Assembly: GCA_944322725.1 (NCBI GenBank)
Contig: CALUPU010000012.1
Location: forward strand, 1 to 47,214
DNA: 47,214 nucleotides
From: Candidatus Gastranaerophilales bacterium
GTDB lineage: Bacteria; Cyanobacteriota; Vampirovibrionia; Gastranaerophilales; Gastranaerophilaceae
Direction of reading: 5' to 3'
The notes beneath the pieces are model-generated. The model was given only the letters and a program-made list of their open reading frames with translations, did not search any database and was not told the origin of the DNA. Position numbers and translations under genes: made by a program. Below are positions 42,696 through 47,214 of this stretch, in pieces. Position 1 is the first letter of the stretch. Every line of letters starts with the position of its first letter.

Positions 42696-44066
42696 TTATG
42701 AAGCATATATCCTGTTATTAATAACAAGTGCAGCCGACAAAAGGGGGTCAACCGCCGTAGAAAACGGCGGAGCATAAGTCATATCAAGATGTAAAAACTC
42801 ATCTACTGTCTGGTCTGCCATAATTGCAGACGCCACAGTATTGATTCTTTTGTCCGCATCACCGCTGCCTATTGCCTGTGCACCGAGAATTTTTTTCGAA
42901 CGTTTATCCGCAATCAGTTTGATTGTAATATTCTCTGCCTGAGGCATATAGCCTGCTTTGTCTTTTTTGGTCATGGTCGAAGATATTGTATCAAACCCGA
43001 ATTTTTTTGCTTCTGTTTCATTGAGACCTGTCAGAGATATGGTCAATCCGTCATATCTTGTCACAGCAGAACCAAGAACCCCGGGGAAGGCATCATACTG
43101 CCCTGCAATATTTATTGCGGCACATCGCCCTTCTTTATTAGCAGAAGACCCCAGAGGAATCCACGCATAATTCTTTGACACAAGGTGGAAATTCTCTATA
43201 CAGTCACCTGCTGCATAAATATCCTTTATATTTGTCTGCATGCGATTATTAACACGTATTGCATTGCTCACACCGAGTTCTATACCTGCTGCCTTTGCAA
43301 TCTCGGTATTGGGTGTAACACCCACCGCAACAATAACCATGTCGGTATCGATAATCTGTCCTTTTGCCGTTATTACTCTTTGTACCCTCTCGCTGCCTTC
43401 AAAAGCTATAACTCCGTCACCTGTAGTGATTTCAACTTTACCCTTACTCATTTTAAGAATTTCATCTTTAATCAAATCACTAATTTCAGGGTCAAAAATA
43501 GGAAGAATATGCTCATTCATTTCTATCAAATGAGTTTCAATATTATTCAGGTACAAAGCCTCGAGCATTTCTATCCCGATATAGCCGCCGCCCACGATAA
43601 CCGCCTTTTTGGTTTCCGGTTCGCGCATTTTGTTTCTTATGTCAATGCCGTCTTGCAGTTTTCTGACGGTAAATATATTTTTAAGATGAAAATTCATAAT
43701 CGGAGGCAAAATCGGTCTTGCACCCGTTGTGATAGCGAGTTTATCATACTCGACCTCCTGCGTTTCTCCGTTTTTAACATCTTGAACAAGAATCTTATGT
43801 TCGTCAGGCATTATTTTTATACATCTTTTGTTCAGGTGTATATTAGCGCCCTGTTCTTCAAACTGCTCCGGACGGCGTACAATCAGTCTTTCAGGGTCTT
43901 CTATCAAACCCTCTACAAAATAAGGAAGACCGCATGCAGAGTATGATATCATATTTTCCTCCGTATAGAGGTCTATTGTGCAGTCAAATTCTTTTATTCT
44001 CAGAAGTTTGGCAGTTATTTTAGGTCCTGCGGCAACACCGCCTATTATTACTACTCGTGTTTTCAT
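42696..44066 (-). CDS. FAD-dependent disulfide oxidoreductase, CoA-disulfide reductase / NADH oxidase-like
   Basis: 456 residues. FAD-binding VIIGGVAAGPKIT at the N-terminus, single redox Cys45 in SYSACGLPYF, NAD(P)-binding VIVGGGYIGIEMLEA and a second FAD site DIYAAGDCIE. The one-cysteine active site fits CoA-disulfide reductases and water-forming NADH oxidases, rather than glutathione-reductase-like enzymes with two. No rhodanese domain is fused. It likely helps maintain thiols or oxidise NADH under low oxygen. Confidence 0.9.
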   Translation of the reverse strand: MKTRVVIIGGVAAGPKITAKLLRIKEFDCTIDLYTEENMISYSACGLPYFVEGLIEDPERLIVRRPEQFEEQGANIHLNKRCIKIMPDEHKILVQDVKNGETQEVEYDKLAITTGARPILPPIMNFHLKNIFTVRKLQDGIDIRNKMREPETKKAVIVGGGYIGIEMLEALYLNNIETHLIEMNEHILPIFDPEISDLIKDEILKMSKGKVEITTGDGVIAFEGSERVQRVITAKGQIIDTDMVIVAVGVTPNTEIAKAAGIELGVSNAIRVNNRMQTNIKDIYAAGDCIENFHLVSKNYAWIPLGSSANKEGRCAAINIAGQYDAFPGVLGSAVTRYDGLTISLTGLNETEAKKFGFDTISSTMTKKDKAGYMPQAENITIKLIADKRSKKILGAQAIGSGDADKRINTVASAIMADQTVDEFLHLDMTYAPPFSTAVDPLLSAALVINNRIYAS

Positions 44067-44228
44067 AGTGTTATTTTAAAAACCGTTGTGGAGTTTGTCT
44101 ATTGTCCGCAAGTCTTACCACTTTGTTTGTTTTTTAAACTACATCAAATGAATGATATTGTAACTAAAGTTGTAAAGAATATTTTATTTAATTCGATAGT
44201 AAAGGAGTAAGAGGTATATTAGAGAGAA

Positions 44229-44609
44229 ATGATTAACAAAACATCCATACTGTTAATACAAGATGACATTCAGGCACTTTCTTCTTTGACGGAAAAATGT
44301 CTGGACGCAGGAATCTCTGAAAGAAATATTTTCGCTGTTTCAGAAGCTGATTCTGCACAGAGATATCTTGAGATTGCAGGAATCTCTTATGTGATTATAG
44401 ATGCTGACCTTTACAACTATGTTGTGGCAGAAACAATAAACAAATTCTCCGAATATTTCCCCATCCAGACCGTAATCACAAACGCAAAACCCGAGCAGAA
44501 GACATTGAGAATGATGAACGACAAATCCCTTATATTTCTCAATTCTTACGATGAACTGCCGGAAATTTTGTACAGAAGAAATACTCCTGTAATATCTTAC
44601 GGGTATTAA
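44229..44609 (+). CDS. Receiver-like protein without clear output
   Basis: 126 residues. The fold pattern of a receiver is visible: ILLIQDD (acidic residues at 14-15), ISYVIIDADLY (possible phospho-acceptor Asp near 57) and QTVITNAKPEQK, but the conserved C-terminal Lys with a following Pro is not evident. It could be a degenerate, ligand-independent receiver. AAAGGAG and GAGAG lie upstream. It is followed by a strong terminator and stands alone. Confidence 0.6.
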   Translation: MINKTSILLIQDDIQALSSLTEKCLDAGISERNIFAVSEADSAQRYLEIAGISYVIIDADLYNYVVAETINKFSEYFPIQTVITNAKPEQKTLRMMNDKSLIFLNSYDELPEILYRRNTPVISYGY

Positions 44610-44643
44610 AAAAGATTTATTTTATCATCCCTGTTTAGACTGT

Positions 44644-44676
44644 GCTGTTGAACCCCTAATTCAACAGCTTTTTTTT
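44644..44676 (+). terminator. Rho-independent terminator of the receiver-like gene
   Basis: GCTGTTGAA and TTCAACAGC make nine perfect pairs around CCCCTAA, followed by eight T. Confidence 0.92.
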
Positions 44677-44690
44677 GTTTTATATTGTCG

Positions 44691-44767
44691 AGAGTTAAGT
44701 ATTCTTTTTTGAGTGCTTTTGGAGGACGGAGGACGGAATCAGCACGAAAAAAAGAATACTTAACTCT
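44691..44767. repeat. 77-bp inverted-repeat unit with 26-base arms
   Basis: Bases 44691-44716 pair with 44742-44767, almost perfectly. The 25-base loop contains GGAGGAC twice in tandem. Arms are AT-rich and do not match those of the 22.6-kb element. It lies 58 bases past the fliI stop (minus strand). It could be a second miniature element, a hairpin RNA or an unusual 3' structure of the fli operon. Confidence 0.65.
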
Positions 44768-44824
44768 AAGACTTAAATAACGCCTTGGAAGTTATATTCT
44801 CAGTCAAAAAACAAAAAATTTTCT

Positions 44825-46144
44825 CTACAGATTAATCATATTCCCGAGCTGCATCAGGGTTTCTATAGTTGTCTCGTAAGTTGTTTTTTCATCAACCTTC
44901 TGCTGCAAAAACTCATTAATCTGCGGCATAAACCTTATCGCCTGGTCAGTAACAGGGTCTGCACCGTTGACATACGCACCAATGTTAATCAAATCCTCAT
45001 TCTTCTTGTATCCTGCAAGAAGTGTCCTTATCTTACCCGCAGCGTTGACGTGTTCTTTTGAGGTTACTTCTTTCATAACACGGCTGACGCTCTGGAGCAC
45101 ATCGACAGCAGGATAATGGTTTTTGTGTGCAAGGTCGCGGGAAAGCATAATGTGACCGTCAAGGATACTTCTTGCCGTGTCAGAAATAGGCTCGTTAAAA
45201 TCATCACCCTCGACCAGTACAGTGTACAGACCCGTGATTGTACCGTATTCATTGCTGCCCGCACGTTCAAGCAGCTTTGGCATAAGTGCAAACACAGACG
45301 GCGTATAACCTCTTGTTGCCGGAGGTTCTCCTACAGCAAGCCCTACTTCCCTTTGCGCCATAGCAATACGAGTAACACTGTCGAGCATAAACAGTACGTC
45401 TTTTCCCTGATCTCTGAAATACTCGGCAATAGCAGTAGCAACAAAACCTGCTTTAATTTTTACAAGAGAAGGCTGTTCTGATGTAGCAACAACAACAATT
45501 GAGCGTTTCATACCCTCAGGTCCCAGCGTAGTTTCAATAAACTCTCTTACCTCACGTCCGCGTTCCCCTATCAGTGCAATGACGTTCAAATCAGCGTTTG
45601 TATTTTTTGCCATCATGGCAAGGGTTGTAGACTTACCTACACCTGAACCAGCAAACACACCAAGCCTCTGCCCCTTACCTGCCGTAATAAATCCGTCTAT
45701 TGCACGAATCCCGAGCGACAGCGGTGTCCTGATAAGCTGTCTGTTAAGGGGATTGATAATCTCTGCCTGTGTGGAATACAAAGACTGTGAGTTTATCTCG
45801 CCCAGATTGTCTATCGGTCTGCCTAGCCCGTCTAAAACTCGTCCCAGAAGCTGAGGACCCACTTTAATCTGCATGGAAGAACCTGTATTTATTACAACAG
45901 CACCCGGCATAAGCCCATCCATAGACCCCAGAGGCATAAGAAGAATCTTCTGTGTCTTAAACCCTACAACCTCAGCCCATATCGGCTCTGCGTCAAGCTT
46001 ATTATATATATAACAGAGGTCTCCGATGCTTGCTTTGGGCCCGTCAGCCTCAATTATCAAGCCGATAATCTGTATAACCTTGCCGACTTCCTGCAAGGTT
46101 TTTGTCCGGTTAATTATATTTTTATATTTCGAAAGGTCTATCAT
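44825..46144 (-). CDS. fliI: Flagellum-specific ATPase FliI
   Basis: 439 residues, typical for FliI. Walker A AGSGVGKS (165-172), IGERGREVREFIE, Walker B KDVLFMLDSVTR and the signature PSVFALMPKLLERAG place it in the FliI/YscN family; flagellar neighbours decide for FliI. It energises export of flagellar subunits at the membrane with FliH. Its start overlaps the end of fliH by 23 bases, so translation is coupled. Confidence 0.96.
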   Translation of the reverse strand: MIDLSKYKNIINRTKTLQEVGKVIQIIGLIIEADGPKASIGDLCYIYNKLDAEPIWAEVVGFKTQKILLMPLGSMDGLMPGAVVINTGSSMQIKVGPQLLGRVLDGLGRPIDNLGEINSQSLYSTQAEIINPLNRQLIRTPLSLGIRAIDGFITAGKGQRLGVFAGSGVGKSTTLAMMAKNTNADLNVIALIGERGREVREFIETTLGPEGMKRSIVVVATSEQPSLVKIKAGFVATAIAEYFRDQGKDVLFMLDSVTRIAMAQREVGLAVGEPPATRGYTPSVFALMPKLLERAGSNEYGTITGLYTVLVEGDDFNEPISDTARSILDGHIMLSRDLAHKNHYPAVDVLQSVSRVMKEVTSKEHVNAAGKIRTLLAGYKKNEDLINIGAYVNGADPVTDQAIRFMPQINEFLQQKVDEKTTYETTIETLMQLGNMINL

Positions 46145-46982
46145 CCGTCAAATCATCCGGTTCCTGCGTTTCAAAGTTTGTCAGTGATTTTGAAATTTCT
46201 TTTATGTTATCCTCAGGCTCCTCATCAGCAAGTTCTTTAACAAGCTGTCTTTCGGGTGTTGAGTTCAATGCATCAAAAAGTTTGTGAGAAATTTGCTCAA
46301 TCTGCGCACTAATTCTTGCATCAATTCTTGAACCAACCGACTCTACTATTGTACCGTCAGGAGAAACCGAGGAATCTTCCACAATTTTTATGTGCTCAAG
46401 ATTGTGAATAGAGTTTTTCAAATTATCTGATATGGCATAAATCTTTTCAGCCATTTCAGGGTTCACAATAATTGTTACGCTCTCTTTTTCCTTCAAAAGC
46501 GAGATTGCCTCTTTTACAAGATTTTCCAGTACATCTTTATTTTCTGAAAGCTGAACCTTGCATATTTTTTCAGAAATATTCAGTACAAGATCAAGAATAT
46601 CAGCATGAAGCGATTTGATAATTCTGTTTTTCATCTCAAAACGGCATTTTGCAAAATTATCAATATTGTAAATTAAATCTTCCATCTCGGTGGTAATTTT
46701 TTCCTTACCGTCAGCATAACCTGCCTCATAGCCTTTTTGTCTTGCTTCTCCTACAATTTCTTCTTTAGAGGCTTCTGCCTGCTGAGCAGCACCGGAAACC
46801 GTCTTTTCCGCCTGTGATTTTGCCTGTGCAATAATTGCATCAGCCTGTTTTTTTGCTTCTGCAATTATAGAGTCTGCAATAAACTTTGCATCAGAAATTT
46901 CCTTGTTCAGCTGTGCTTTGCCTTCGGCATTTAAAACAAAAGAATTGCCGAGATTAATTTTTCCGCTCTCTATCCTACTCAA
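46122..46982 (-). CDS. fliH: Flagellar assembly protein FliH
   Basis: 286 residues. An Ala/Gln/Glu-rich coiled coil (about 20-85, with AKKQADAIIAQAKSQAEKT) precedes the C-terminal V-ATPase-E-like domain with DILDLVLNISEKI and PDGTIVESVGSRIDARI. FliH holds FliI and docks it to the export gate. It overlaps fliG by eight bases and fliI by 23, giving the usual fliG-fliH-fliI order. The acidic C-terminal tail is longer than the domain needs. Confidence 0.9.
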   Translation of the reverse strand: MSRIESGKINLGNSFVLNAEGKAQLNKEISDAKFIADSIIAEAKKQADAIIAQAKSQAEKTVSGAAQQAEASKEEIVGEARQKGYEAGYADGKEKITTEMEDLIYNIDNFAKCRFEMKNRIIKSLHADILDLVLNISEKICKVQLSENKDVLENLVKEAISLLKEKESVTIIVNPEMAEKIYAISDNLKNSIHNLEHIKIVEDSSVSPDGTIVESVGSRIDARISAQIEQISHKLFDALNSTPERQLVKELADEEPEDNIKEISKSLTNFETQEPDDLTDDRPFEI

Positions 46983-47214
46983 TGTATTCGTCCTCAGCAG
47001 TGTCTCTGGTTATAACAATTTCACCCGCAGATTCCAGTGCACGGATAATACCAACAATCTTTGTCTGTTTTTCCTGTACTTCTTTTGCACGAACAGGACC
47101 CATGTACTCAAGTTCTTCTTTAAGCATAGCCTGAGCACGTTCTGACATGTTGCTGTAAATCTTTTCTTTAATTTCTTCACGCACACCCTTCAAAGAAATC
47201 GCAAGGTCTTTTGT
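46975..47214 (-). CDS. fliG: Flagellar motor switch protein FliG, C-terminal part
   Basis: Seventy-nine codons are visible and the frame stays open to the window edge, so the gene continues outside. KDLAISLKGVREEIKEKIYS, SNMSERAQAMLKEELEYMGP and VRAKEVQEKQTKIV match the FliG C-terminal domain, which contacts stator proteins and sets rotation direction. A TTG at 47193 could look like a start but lies inside the domain. Right end of the flagellar operon. Confidence 0.95.
   Translation of the reverse strand, partial: TKDLAISLKGVREEIKEKIYSNMSERAQAMLKEELEYMGPVRAKEVQEKQTKIVGIIRALESAGEIVITRDTAEDEYIE

Noticed and set aside
44148-44210. 20-codon upstream frame before the receiver-like gene
   Set aside because: It has no ribosome site and its end coincides with the ribosome site region of the next gene; could be chance.
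44825-47214. Virulence-type III secretion rather than flagellum
   Set aside because: fliG, fliH overlap and flhA sequence features point to the flagellar apparatus.
1-47214. CRISPR array
   Set aside because: No regularly spaced identical repeats with unique spacers were seen; the repeats found are inverted or protein-coding.

Overview
The window looks like a chromosomal segment of a Gram-negative, low-GC, flagellated bacterium. The best fit is the gut lineage Melainabacteria/Gastranaerophilales (Vampirovibrionia, sister to Cyanobacteria). The reasons are a Kdo-8-phosphate synthase (lipopolysaccharide), a PilT retraction ATPase, flagellar export genes (flhA, fliI, fliH, fliG), a MurT-type Mur ligase and AT-rich DNA. 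No rRNA or marker search was possible, so this placement is an inference.

Layout. Bases 1-77 are the 3' part of a tRNA-Tyr gene. From there to about 13,063 lies a very AT-rich accessory block read as an integrative element. A large serine recombinase gene (1-1544, minus) starts inside the block and stays open antisense through the tRNA to the window edge. The block then carries an Xre regulator, a small secreted repeat protein, a zinc-ribbon membrane protein with an Imm-like (superinfection immunity) C-terminus, a second zinc-ribbon membrane protein, small coiled-coil and membrane proteins, a resolvase with a winged-helix partner, a DUF927-like ATPase, and an AbiL-like (AAA ATPase plus RloB) anti-phage pair. 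No relaxase, conjugation or capsid genes were seen. The right edge carries a tRNA/tmRNA 3'-end-like remnant and a terminator.

From about 13.2 kb the sequence is host chromosome with higher GC: an HxlR regulator, three envelope-glycan genes (GT39-like, GT2, DUF2142), a 1235-residue protein of unknown function built from internal duplications, and a LexA-like repressor plus UmuC polymerase pair. That pair is separated by a 177-bp inverted-repeat (MITE-like) element. Next come kdsA, pilT, a matrixin-like protease, an RseP-type protease, comF, prfA, a ZIP transporter and an MBL hydrolase. At 32.1-37.7 kb a probable operon joins flhA to a PilZ protein, a small membrane protein, a histidine kinase and an HD-GYP response regulator, which suggests c-di-GMP control of the flagellum. 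Two further response regulators, folC and murT (divergent), a ribbon-helix-helix protein, a CoA-disulfide-reductase-like flavoprotein and a receiver-like protein follow. The window ends in fliI-fliH-fliG (minus).

Recurrent signals outside genes include consensus-like promoters whose -10 box lies only 6-7 nt before the start codon (lexA, comF, murT, perhaps folC), which predicts leaderless mRNAs. There is also a palindromic operator inside the lexA promoter and two long hairpin elements (22.6-22.8 kb and 44.69-44.77 kb).
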